Shown here one piece after another: positions 19,090 to 28,484 of a stretch of 64,000 nucleotides of DNA. The DNA is from DASUSH01 sp963785155. GTDB taxonomy: Bacteria > Actinomycetota > Thermoleophilia > Solirubrobacterales > 70-9. Under the pieces are notes generated by a model. That model was given only the letters and a program-made list of their open reading frames with translations, ran no database searches and was not told where the DNA came from. The position numbers and the translations under genes are program-made. Location of the stretch: contig CAWAUB010000007.1 in assembly GCA_963785155.1 (NCBI GenBank), forward strand, positions 1 to 64,000. The letters run 5' to 3'. Position 1 is the stretch's first letter. Each line of letters opens with the position of its first letter.

Positions 19090-20095
19090 ACTCCTAGAGC
19101 CCTTCTCGATCGGCGGCGTGCGGATCGAGAACCGGGTTCTGCTCGCGCCGCTCGCCGGGATCGGCAATTGGTTCGTACGGCTCCAGGCGCGGCGCCACGG
19201 TGCCGGGCTCGCCGTTTCGGAGATGGTCTCGAGCTACGCGATCAGCCACGGCAACCGGCGCACACTGGAGGAGATGCTTCGCATCGACCCGGGCGAGCAC
19301 CCGGTCTCCGTTCAGCTCTTCGGGCCGGATCCGGACGTGATGAAGGGCGCTGCTGCCACGGTCGCCGAGGCCGGGGCGGACCTGATCGACCTGAACATGG
19401 GCTGCCCGGTGCCGAAGGTCTGCAAGACGGGCGCGGGCGCCGCGCTCCTCGCGGAGCCCGAGCGCGCGGTCGCGGTTGCGCGCGCCGCGATCGAGGGGTC
19501 GGGCCTGCCGGTCACGGTGAAGATCCGGTCCGGCCTGAAGCCGGGGGACCACTCGGGATTCGATCTCGCGCAGCGGCTCGTGGCCGAGGCCGGCGTCGCA
19601 GCGATCGCCTTCCACCCGCGCGCCGCTTCGCAGCACCACAAGGGCAAGCCCGACTACGGCCTCGTCCGCGAGCTGTGCGCGCGGGTCGACGTCCCGGTCA
19701 TCGTCTCCGGCGGCCTCAGCACCGCCGAGCGCGCGCGGGCCGCGTACGAGGAATCCGGCGCCGACGCGGTGATGATCGCCCGCGGAGCGCTCGGCAATCC
19801 CTGGGTCTTCGAGGAGCTGACCGGCCGCAGGACGGCGCCGCCGAGCCCCGAGGAGATCGTCGCCGAGCTCGATTGGGTGCTGGATTCCGGCGTCAGCCAT
19901 TGGGGGCCCGAGCGGGCCGCCCGCAACCTGCGCAAGTTCTACCCGTGGTATCTCGAGCATCTGGGCATCGAGGGGCGGGCTGCGGACGCCTATCAGCGCA
20001 CGGACGATGTCGATGAGGTCCGAAAGCTCCTCTCGGAGACCCTCTCTAATACGCCGTTTGCAGGCATTTCAGCCCGCGAAACCGCATCGCTATAA
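19073..20095 (+). CDS. dus: tRNA-dihydrouridine synthase
   Basis: This FMN enzyme reduces uridine to dihydrouridine in tRNA D-loops. Signatures: LLAPLAGIGNWFVRLQARRH, VQLFGPDPD, LIDLNMGCPVPKVCKTGAGA with the catalytic Cys (second Cys of the CPVPKVC segment), VTVKIRSGL, HPRAASQHHKG, VPVIVSGG and DAVMIARGALGNPW. At 340 residues it matches the DusB-like family. The ATG at 19073 lies inside coaX. The stop codon (TAA at 20093-20095) is part of a TATAAT box for the next gene. Confidence 0.93.
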   Translation: MSGTNELLEPFSIGGVRIENRVLLAPLAGIGNWFVRLQARRHGAGLAVSEMVSSYAISHGNRRTLEEMLRIDPGEHPVSVQLFGPDPDVMKGAAATVAEAGADLIDLNMGCPVPKVCKTGAGAALLAEPERAVAVARAAIEGSGLPVTVKIRSGLKPGDHSGFDLAQRLVAEAGVAAIAFHPRAASQHHKGKPDYGLVRELCARVDVPVIVSGGLSTAERARAAYEESGADAVMIARGALGNPWVFEELTGRRTAPPSPEEIVAELDWVLDSGVSHWGPERAARNLRKFYPWYLEHLGIEGRAADAYQRTDDVDEVRKLLSETLSNTPFAGISARETASL

Positions 20096-20096
20096 T
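20068..20096 (+). promoter_or_regulatory. Likely promoter for greA
   Basis: A perfect TATAAT at 20091-20096 overlaps the dus stop codon. A weak -35 (TTCAGC at 20068-20073) stands 17 bp upstream. Transcription would start about 20,103, leaving a leader of roughly 75 nt before the greA GTG. The leader ends in a T-run (CGTTTTTCTCG) and a purine-rich Shine-Dalgarno, GGGAGAGG. Confidence 0.6.
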
Positions 20097-20178
20097 CCTC
20101 GCCCTTCTGCCCGTGCCGCCGACCGACGAGGTCGAGGTTTCCGGGCGTTTTTCTCGTCAAAAGGGAGAGGTAGTCGCA

Positions 20179-20655
20179 GTGAACCGCGAGTCGCTGATCA
20201 CGAAGGAAGGGCTCAAGAAGCTCAAGGAAGAGGTGGAGCACCTCTCGACGGTCAAGCGTCGCGAGGTCGCCGAGCGGATCAAGGATGCCCGCGAGTTCGG
20301 CGACATCATGGAGAACTCGGAGTACGACGACGCGAAGAACGAGCAGGCGATGCTCGAGCAGCGGATCGCGCAACTCGAGGAGCGCGTGCGGCGAGCGACC
20401 GTCGTCGAGAAGAAGGACGTCAACAACGACGTCGTCTCGGTCGGCGTCCAGGTGTTCGTCAAGGACCAGAAGTCCGGCGACTCCCGCAACTTCACGATCG
20501 TCGGCGCCGCCGAGGCCCAGCCGCCGGACAAGCTCTCGAACGAGTCGCCGATCGGCAAGGCCCTGATGGGCCACAAGCGCAACGACGTCGTCAGCGTCGA
20601 GGTCCCGCGCGGACCGAAGCGCAAGCTCAAGATCACCAAGATCGAAAAGGCCTGA
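20179..20655 (+). CDS. greA: Transcription elongation factor GreA
   Basis: GreA binds the RNA polymerase secondary channel and stimulates cleavage of backtracked RNA. From the GTG at 20179 the protein is 158 residues, the usual length. It has an N-terminal coiled coil with the acidic tip (REFGDIMENSEYDDAKNEQ) and a C-terminal FKBP-like domain (SPIGKALMGHKRNDVVSVEV, KLKITKIEK). An earlier in-frame start at 20113 would add an atypical 22-residue extension. The GTG at 20179 is preceded by GGGAGAGG at 8-nt spacing and is preferred. lysS follows after 25 bp. Confidence 0.95.
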   Translation: MNRESLITKEGLKKLKEEVEHLSTVKRREVAERIKDAREFGDIMENSEYDDAKNEQAMLEQRIAQLEERVRRATVVEKKDVNNDVVSVGVQVFVKDQKSGDSRNFTIVGAAEAQPPDKLSNESPIGKALMGHKRNDVVSVEVPRGPKRKLKITKIEKA

Positions 20656-20680
20656 GCGCTCCCGTTAGGCTCGCCGCGCC

Positions 20681-22153
20681 ATGAGCGAGGGCGAGCGCAG
20701 CGAGTCGGACCACCTTTCCGAGCGCCGGGAGAAGCTCGAGCGGCTCCGCGAGGCCGGGGTCGAGCCCTTCCCACACGAGTTCGACGGCCGGGTGCGGATC
20801 GCCGAGGTGCGCGCGGCGCATGAGGGGCTAGAGGCGGGGGAGGAGACGGAGGACTCCTACCGCGTCGCCGGCCGCATCGCGGCGCGGCGGGGCCACGGGA
20901 AGGCCGCGTTCCTCGATCTCGCGGACGGGTCGGGGCGAATCCAGCTGCACGCACGCGAGGACGTCCTCGGCGAGGAGTCGCACGCAGCGCTCCTCGCTCT
21001 CGACCTCGGCGACATCGCCGGGATCGACGGGACCGCGTTCGCGTCCCGCCGCGGCGAGCTCTCGCTCCGGGTCGACGGCTGGGAGCTGCTGGCGAAGAGC
21101 CTGCGCCCGCCGCCCGACAAGTTCCACGGGCTCGAGGACATCGAGACCCGCTACCGCCGCCGCGAGCTGGACCTGATCGCCAACGAGGAGGTGCGCGAGC
21201 GCTTCCAGGCCCGGGCACGCACGATCTCCGAGATCCGCCGCCGCCTCGACGACGACGACTTCGTCGAGGTCGAGACGCCGGTCCTCCAGCCCCTCTACGG
21301 CGGCGCGCTCGCCAGACCGTTCACGACCCACCACAACGCGCTCGACCGTGACCTCTACCTGCGGATCGCGACCGAGCTCTATCTGAAGCGGCTCATCGTC
21401 GGCGGGATCGAGCGGGTCTACGAGCTCGGCAAGGACTTCCGCAACGAGGGGATCTCGCCGAAGCACAACCCTGAGTTCACGATGCTCGAGTGGTACGAGG
21501 CCTACGCGGACTACGAGGACGCGGCGGTTCGGCTCGAGACGCTCGTATCCGGGGTGGCGGAGGCGGTGCTGGGCACGACCAAGGCCGTTCGCGGTGACGA
21601 GGAGATCGATTTCGCGGCGCCCTGGCGGCGGGTCACGCTGCGCGACGCGATCCGCGACGAGGCGGGTATCGACATCGCCGAGCACCCGACCCGGGAGGCG
21701 CTCGCCGAGGCGATGGGCGGCGAGGTGCCCGACGACGCGGGCTGGGGGAAGCTGGTCGACGAGCTCCTGTCGAAGCGGGTGGAGCCGACCCTCGTCCAGC
21801 CGACCTTCATCACCGACTACCCGGTCGAGCTGTCGCCGTTCGCGAAGGCGCACCGCTCGGAGGACGGCCTGGTCGAGCGATGGGAGGCGTTCGCCGGCGG
21901 CGTCGAGATCGCCAACGCGTTCACCGAGCTGAACGACCCCGACGAGCAGCGCCGCCGCTTCGAGGCCCAGCGGGTCGAGGCCGATCGCGGCGACGAGGAA
22001 ACCCAGCCCTTCGACGAGACCTACATCCAGGCGCTCGAGCAGGGGATGCCGCCGACGGCCGGCGTCGGCCTCGGCATCGACCGCCTGGTGATGCTGATGA
22101 CCGGGGCGAGCAACCTGCGCGAGGTCGTGCTCTTCCCCGCGATGCGGGACTAG
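20681..22153 (+). CDS. lysS: Lysyl-tRNA synthetase, class II
   Basis: LysS charges tRNA-Lys. The N-terminal OB-fold anticodon domain (about residues 50-155, with AGRIAARRGHGKAAFLDLAD) precedes the class II catalytic core: motif 1 (FVEVETPVLQP), motif 2 (FRNEGISPKHNPEFTMLEWY) and motif 3 (GVGLGIDRLVMLMTGASN). At 490 residues it is a standard length. It follows greA by 25 bp on the same strand and likely shares its transcript. Confidence 0.96.
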   Translation: MSEGERSESDHLSERREKLERLREAGVEPFPHEFDGRVRIAEVRAAHEGLEAGEETEDSYRVAGRIAARRGHGKAAFLDLADGSGRIQLHAREDVLGEESHAALLALDLGDIAGIDGTAFASRRGELSLRVDGWELLAKSLRPPPDKFHGLEDIETRYRRRELDLIANEEVRERFQARARTISEIRRRLDDDDFVEVETPVLQPLYGGALARPFTTHHNALDRDLYLRIATELYLKRLIVGGIERVYELGKDFRNEGISPKHNPEFTMLEWYEAYADYEDAAVRLETLVSGVAEAVLGTTKAVRGDEEIDFAAPWRRVTLRDAIRDEAGIDIAEHPTREALAEAMGGEVPDDAGWGKLVDELLSKRVEPTLVQPTFITDYPVELSPFAKAHRSEDGLVERWEAFAGGVEIANAFTELNDPDEQRRRFEAQRVEADRGDEETQPFDETYIQALEQGMPPTAGVGLGIDRLVMLMTGASNLREVVLFPAMRD

Positions 22154-22751
22154 ATGGAGGCCGAGGCCCGAGCCGACCGAAGGGAGCTCGAAAAGACCGC
22201 CCGATCGGCCAACCACGGTTTCAAGATCGTCGATGGGGGTGATCCTCGCGCTGAGTGGCGTCGGCGCCGCAATCGCGGCGCTGACCACGACCGGCGGCCC
22301 CACCTTTGTCGTCGTCGGCTTCGTGATGGCGGCCATCCTCCTCGCCTGCGGATTCGTCTCCTACCGGCTGGCGGTCCCGGCCAAGCTCCGCGGCGTCAAG
22401 CTCTCCGCTGACCCCGAAACCGTTAGGCGCGGCAGCACCGTGACCGCGACGATCGAGCACGGTGCCGAGACGCCGCTCGAGGTAGGGCTCGTCGGAGCCA
22501 GGGTCGCGACCGGGACCGTTGCCGACGTCAACAACGGCGGAACCATGCCCTGGGAGTACCGCGAGGTGCTCCACGAGGATTGGCAGCAGATCCCGGCAGC
22601 CTCGCCGGCCGAGGTTTCATTCGTCGTCCCGGAAGAATTGACGCCGAGCTTCGTGACGGACGGTCGCCGCACCGCCTGGGCGATCGTCGCCCGCCGCGGC
22701 AGCGGACTCTTCCGGGCGCGCGCTTCGCTGGTGATCGAGGTCCTGAAGTAG
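22154..22751 (+). CDS. Membrane protein with two helices, unknown
   Basis: The frame from the ATG at 22233 gives 172 residues with two hydrophobic helices (VILALSGVGAAIAALTT and FVVVGFVMAAILLACGFVSY) and a C-terminal beta-rich domain (VRRGSTVTATIEHGAETPLE; AEVSFVVPEELTPS). A basic N-terminal segment in another frame, ATG at 22154 immediately after lysS (EAEARADRRELEKTARSAN and HGFKIVD), runs straight into it. I think the gene starts at 22154 and one base is inserted in the GGGGG run near 22,230. The alternative is the shorter frame at 22233. No catalytic motif is visible. It resembles small membrane proteins with an Ig-like exterior domain. Confidence 0.65.
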
Positions 22752-22789
22752 CAGCGACCTGCTTGCGCACCGGCGCCGAAGGTGGTGCA

Positions 22790-23206
22790 ATGCGCGAGAT
22801 GGAGGCACCCGACGGGGAGGCGACAGAGGTTGTCGAGGCAAAACGCCTCGGCAATCCTTACCTCGTCTACGCCGACGGCCAGGGTCGCCAGCAGGTGATG
22901 TCGCTCCTCGACGATTGGGGCCGGATCACGGTCGGCCGCGGGATGAGCGCGGACGTGATCCTCGCCTGGGATGCCGGCGTCTCACGCCTGCACGCGCAGC
23001 TCGAGCGCCTCGCGGACTCGTGGGTCGTGGTCGACGACGGGCTGTCGGCCAACGGGACCTACGTCAACGGCGAGCTGGTCGAGCGCCGCCGGCGCCTGTT
23101 CGACGGCGACGAGCTCCGCTTCGGCGCGACGACGGTCCTGTTCCAGGCGCCGTTCGAGGCGCCGGACGCAACCGCGGTCGAGCCAATGCCGGAGATCGGC
23201 GGCTGA
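22790..23206 (+). CDS. FHA-domain protein
   Basis: The 138-residue protein is essentially one forkhead-associated domain, a phosphothreonine-peptide reader. The core motifs are intact: ITVGRGMSADVILAWDAGVS (GR...S), RLHAQLERL (SxxH-type), and DDGLSANGTYVNGELV (NGTYVN). A 30-residue acidic N-terminus contains EVVEAKRLGNPYLVYADGQG, which could be a phospho-acceptor or packing segment. It is likely a cytoplasmic partner of a Ser/Thr kinase, though none is in this window. It ends back to back with the zinc-ribbon gene (stops adjacent at 23206/23207). Confidence 0.88.
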   Translation: MREMEAPDGEATEVVEAKRLGNPYLVYADGQGRQQVMSLLDDWGRITVGRGMSADVILAWDAGVSRLHAQLERLADSWVVVDDGLSANGTYVNGELVERRRRLFDGDELRFGATTVLFQAPFEAPDATAVEPMPEIGG

Positions 23207-23455
23207 TCAGCCCGCCGGCCGCGCCCAGCCGCTGCCCGGGGTGGCCACGTTCTGCAGCTTTCCGACATCGGTGACGTAGTTCTCGTAATAGCCACAGGCG
23301 GTGCAGAGGAAGGTCTCGTAGTCCACGGTTCTCTGGACCATCGTGCCGTCGTTGACGAAAACCGTTGGATTGGCGGTTCCGCCGGCTGGATAAATCCCGC
23401 CCGTCCGTTGCATGACGGCGGCGGTGCCGCACTTGTCGCAGGTGCCGTCCCTCAT
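23207..23455 (-). CDS. Small zinc-ribbon protein
   Basis: An 82-residue protein has CDKCG at the N-terminus and CTACGYYENYV near residue 52: two CxxC knuckles that would form a zinc ribbon. Between them is IYPAGGTANPTVFVNDGTMV. It looks like a small nucleic-acid- or protein-binding module. I do not recognise a named family. It is divergent from clpC with 211 bp between them and convergent with the FHA gene. Confidence 0.75.
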   Translation of the reverse strand: MRDGTCDKCGTAAVMQRTGGIYPAGGTANPTVFVNDGTMVQRTVDYETFLCTACGYYENYVTDVGKLQNVATPGSGWARPAG

Positions 23456-23530
23456 CCTGGCGAAACCTTACCTCCGCAAACCCCGCAATCTCCGTGCGTG
23501 CACGCTGCCTGGCGGAAGAAGGGGCCCCGA

Positions 23531-23536
23531 TATACT
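23531..23536 (+). promoter_or_regulatory. Possible -10 box upstream of clpC
   Basis: A TATACT hexamer lies in the 211-bp gap between the zinc-ribbon gene and clpC, about 130 bp before the clpC start. No convincing -35 is visible at 17 bp, and I see no CIRCE-type inverted repeat or other known heat-shock operator in the gap. Confidence 0.35.
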
Positions 23537-23666
23537 GGCCATCCGCCGTCGTCAACAACCGGAGGCCTAATCCATCGGCAGCGAATAGCCGAAGACTCTG
23601 ATTAGGACCGCCGGTGCGTTTGCGTCCCCGCGATCTGAATAGATACGCAAGAGATAGAAGAAGAAC

Positions 23667-26258
<2,592 letters not shown>

Positions 26259-26266
26259 CTACCTCG

Positions 26267-26703
26267 CTACGTGCCCTTGCAGGCCTGGCCGGCCTCGGTT
26301 CCGAGCTCCAAGCCTGCCTGTGGGACTTCGGATGCCGACAGGTTCTGGAGCTCTTCCATCTTCTCATCCGTGAGTATCTCCTCGGCTTCCTCGCTGACGC
26401 AGTCGGCCTGGGCCTGAGTGAGCGTGCCCGACTCGACCTGGGCGGAAGAGGGCCGACGATCTGGGCGAGGATAAACTCGCGCGCCTGAGCGATATCGGTC
26501 GGGAGCCCGTTCGGGGTCGTGCCTGTGGCGTCGCTCGTTTCGACTTCTGTTGAGGTCGACGTCGACGTCGTCGAGCTCGACGTTGTCGTGGTCTCGTCGC
26601 CGCCGCAGGCGCCCAGTGTCATCGCCACCACCACGAACGCAGCCATTACCACGGCCATCCGCCGGAGCACCGCCTTGCCACTGCCTCTGTACCACGCGGT
26701 CAT
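26267..26703 (-). CDS. Small lipoprotein with Thr/Ser linker, one frameshift
   Basis: A signal peptide (MAVVMAAFVVVAMTLGAC) ends in lipobox LGAC, followed by a low-complexity Thr/Ser run and IAQAREFILAQI. Near 26,445 the frame slips and continues SGTLTQAQADCVSEEAEEIL, TDEKMEELQNLSASEVP, ending EAGQACKGT. The mature domain has two Cys and helical segments, like the small DUF-type lipoproteins of this lineage. Its start overlaps the stop of the upstream MFS gene, so it may be the last gene of the marR-MFS run. No function is assigned. Confidence 0.65.
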
Positions 26704-28001
26704 CGGAACCTCCGTTTTCGGGTTTGGCCGCTCGCCGAGGCGACTCTACCCGCGGTGCCGCGCACGTCTCCCGTCGGACGTATGGGGGAGCCGGAGATCC
26801 CGGCGCGCGTGAACGCGACGCGGGCGATCGCGGCTGCTGCCAGGGCGGAGACCGCGGCCATGAGGAGCGCTGCGCGTGGGTCGAAAGCCTCGGCGAGCCA
26901 GCCGGCGAGCGGGCCGCCGATCGGGGTCGAGCCGAGGAAGACGATCGAGTAGAGGGCCATCACGCGGCCTCGCATCTCCGGCTCGACCGCGAGCTGGAGC
27001 CAGGAGTTGATCTGCGCCGCGAAGGTGACCGTGGCCGCGCCGAGGAGGATCAGCAGGAGCGCCTCGGCGATCAGGCTCGGGGCGGCCGCTGCCGCGATCG
27101 CGAAGACGCCGAAGGCGACCGATGAGGCGGCGATCAGGCCCGTTGTGACCCTGCCGCGCGCGCTCAGGACCAGGGCCGCGACCACCGAGCCCGCGGCCAT
27201 CGAGGCGGCCAGCAGCCCGTACGCGGTGGCGCCGCCGTCGAAGCTGAAGCGGGCGAGGAGCGGAATCACGACCTGGAAGTTCAGCCCGAGCGTGCCCACG
27301 AGCGCCATGAGCCCTAGGGGGATCGCGAGCGCCGGGGTCCGGCGGACGTAGGCGAGCCCGGCTCGCACCGCCCCCGGCTCGCGCCCCGCCCGAGGCGCCG
27401 TATCGATCTGCGCCGGGTTCATGCGAAGCAGCGCGATCACCATCACCCCGAAGCTCGCCGCGTTGAGGATGAAGCACGGCTCGACGCCCCAGATCGCGAT
27501 GACCACCCCGGCGAGCGCGGGCCCAACGATGCGCGCGGAGTGGACCAGCACGCTGTTCAGACCGACGACGTTGACCACGCGCTCGGCGCCGACGAGCTCG
27601 ATCACGAAGCTCTGGCGGGCCGGGTAGTCGAGCGCGTTGACCGTGCCGCGGACGAAGACGAGCGCCATCACCATCCACGGCTCGACGACACCGGTGACGG
27701 CGAGGGCGAAGAGGGCGAGCGCCGGGACCGCCATCGCGGTCTGCGTGACGAGCAGGAGCCGGCGTTTCGAGAGCCGGTCGGCGAGCACGCCGCCCCAGGC
27801 GCTGAAGAGCAGGAACGGCAGGAACTGGAGAGCCGTCGTCAGCCCGACCATCACGCCCGACCCGGTCAGGGAGAGGATCAGCCAGGTCTCGGCGACGACC
27901 TGCATCCAGTTGCCCGCGAGCGAGGCGGCCTGGCCGGCGAAGAAGCGCCGGTAGTTGGGCACCTGCAGGGAGGCGACCGATGCGCGCAGCGCGGCGCTCA
28001 A
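26700..28001 (-). CDS. MFS exporter (enterobactin/macrolide-exporter type)
   Basis: A 433-residue, 12-helix transporter begins SLQVPNYRRFFAGQAASLAG with NWMQVVAETWLILSLTGSG, the typical start of the EntS-like branch of the major facilitator superfamily. The GGVLADRLSKRRLLLV loop motif and GTVNALDYPARQSFVIELVG support this. It probably exports a small amphipathic molecule; the substrate is unknown. Its start overlaps the stop of the MarR gene by 4 bp (ATGA), so the regulator and pump form one operon. Confidence 0.88.
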   Translation of the reverse strand: MSAALRASVASLQVPNYRRFFAGQAASLAGNWMQVVAETWLILSLTGSGVMVGLTTALQFLPFLLFSAWGGVLADRLSKRRLLLVTQTAMAVPALALFALAVTGVVEPWMVMALVFVRGTVNALDYPARQSFVIELVGAERVVNVVGLNSVLVHSARIVGPALAGVVIAIWGVEPCFILNAASFGVMVIALLRMNPAQIDTAPRAGREPGAVRAGLAYVRRTPALAIPLGLMALVGTLGLNFQVVIPLLARFSFDGGATAYGLLAASMAAGSVVAALVLSARGRVTTGLIAASSVAFGVFAIAAAAAPSLIAEALLLILLGAATVTFAAQINSWLQLAVEPEMRGRVMALYSIVFLGSTPIGGPLAGWLAEAFDPRAALLMAAVSALAAAAIARVAFTRAGISGSPIRPTGDVRGTAGRVASASGQTRKRRFR

Positions 28002-28465
28002 GTGGCGTCTCGCTCGAGCACGCGCTCGAGGATCGCGGCGGCCCGATCGAGCGTCTCGACCTCTTCGGGGTCGAGCTCGCGCAGGCGGCGCGCCAGGTAA
28101 GCGTTCTTGCGGGAGCGCAGCTTGCGCAGCAGCGCGCTCCCGGAGGTGTTGATGCTGACCAGCGCCGAGCGCCCATCGTCGGGATCGGCCTGACGGTCGG
28201 CGAGCCCTTCATCCAGCAGGGAGCGCAACGCCCGCGTCGCCGTTGGGCGGCTGACGCGCTCGCGTGCAGCGAGCTCCGATGGCGTCAGGGGACCGTGCCG
28301 CTCGATCGTGGCGAGCACGGCGACCTGGGTGGGGGTGATCTCCGAGGCGGCCTCCTGCCGCAGGCGCCGGGCGGTGCGGGTGATCGCGAGCCTCAGGCGT
28401 GATGCAAGCTCAACCGAGCCGGGGTCGGCAGCGGTTGACGACGGTGCGGGAGATATGCTTAGCAT
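27998..28465 (-). CDS. MarR-family repressor
   Basis: The 155-residue protein has a MarR winged helix (about 38-110): TPTQVAVLATIERHGPLTPS, ELAARERVSRPTATRALRSL (recognition helix) and LADRQADPDDGRSALVSI (wing). Flanking dimerisation helices complete the fold. It is translationally coupled to the MFS pump and probably represses its own operon in the absence of a ligand. A strong palindromic operator overlaps its start codon. Confidence 0.92.
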   Translation of the reverse strand: MLSISPAPSSTAADPGSVELASRLRLAITRTARRLRQEAASEITPTQVAVLATIERHGPLTPSELAARERVSRPTATRALRSLLDEGLADRQADPDDGRSALVSINTSGSALLRKLRSRKNAYLARRLRELDPEEVETLDRAAAILERVLERDAT

Positions 28466-28479
28466 CGCTAATTAGCATA
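28455..28479 (-). promoter_or_regulatory. MarR operator and -10 box over the start codon
   Basis: Two adjacent palindromes occur: ATGCTTAGCAT at 28455-28465 (which includes the MarR start codon) and GCTAATTAGC at 28467-28476. On the minus strand a TATGCT -10 (28479-28474) stands 8 nt before the ATG, and no Shine-Dalgarno fits, so the mRNA is probably leaderless. A repressor bound here would block the polymerase directly. Confidence 0.65.
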
Positions 28480-28484
28480 GCAAA

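Noticed and set aside
20096..20178. Riboswitch in the greA leader
   Set aside because: The leader is short and shows no conserved riboswitch core that I recognise; only a T-run and a Shine-Dalgarno.
20828..22336. 502-codon minus-strand frame opposite lysS
   Set aside because: It mirrors lysS codons and has Arg/Asp/Leu-rich low-information composition; lysS is unambiguous.
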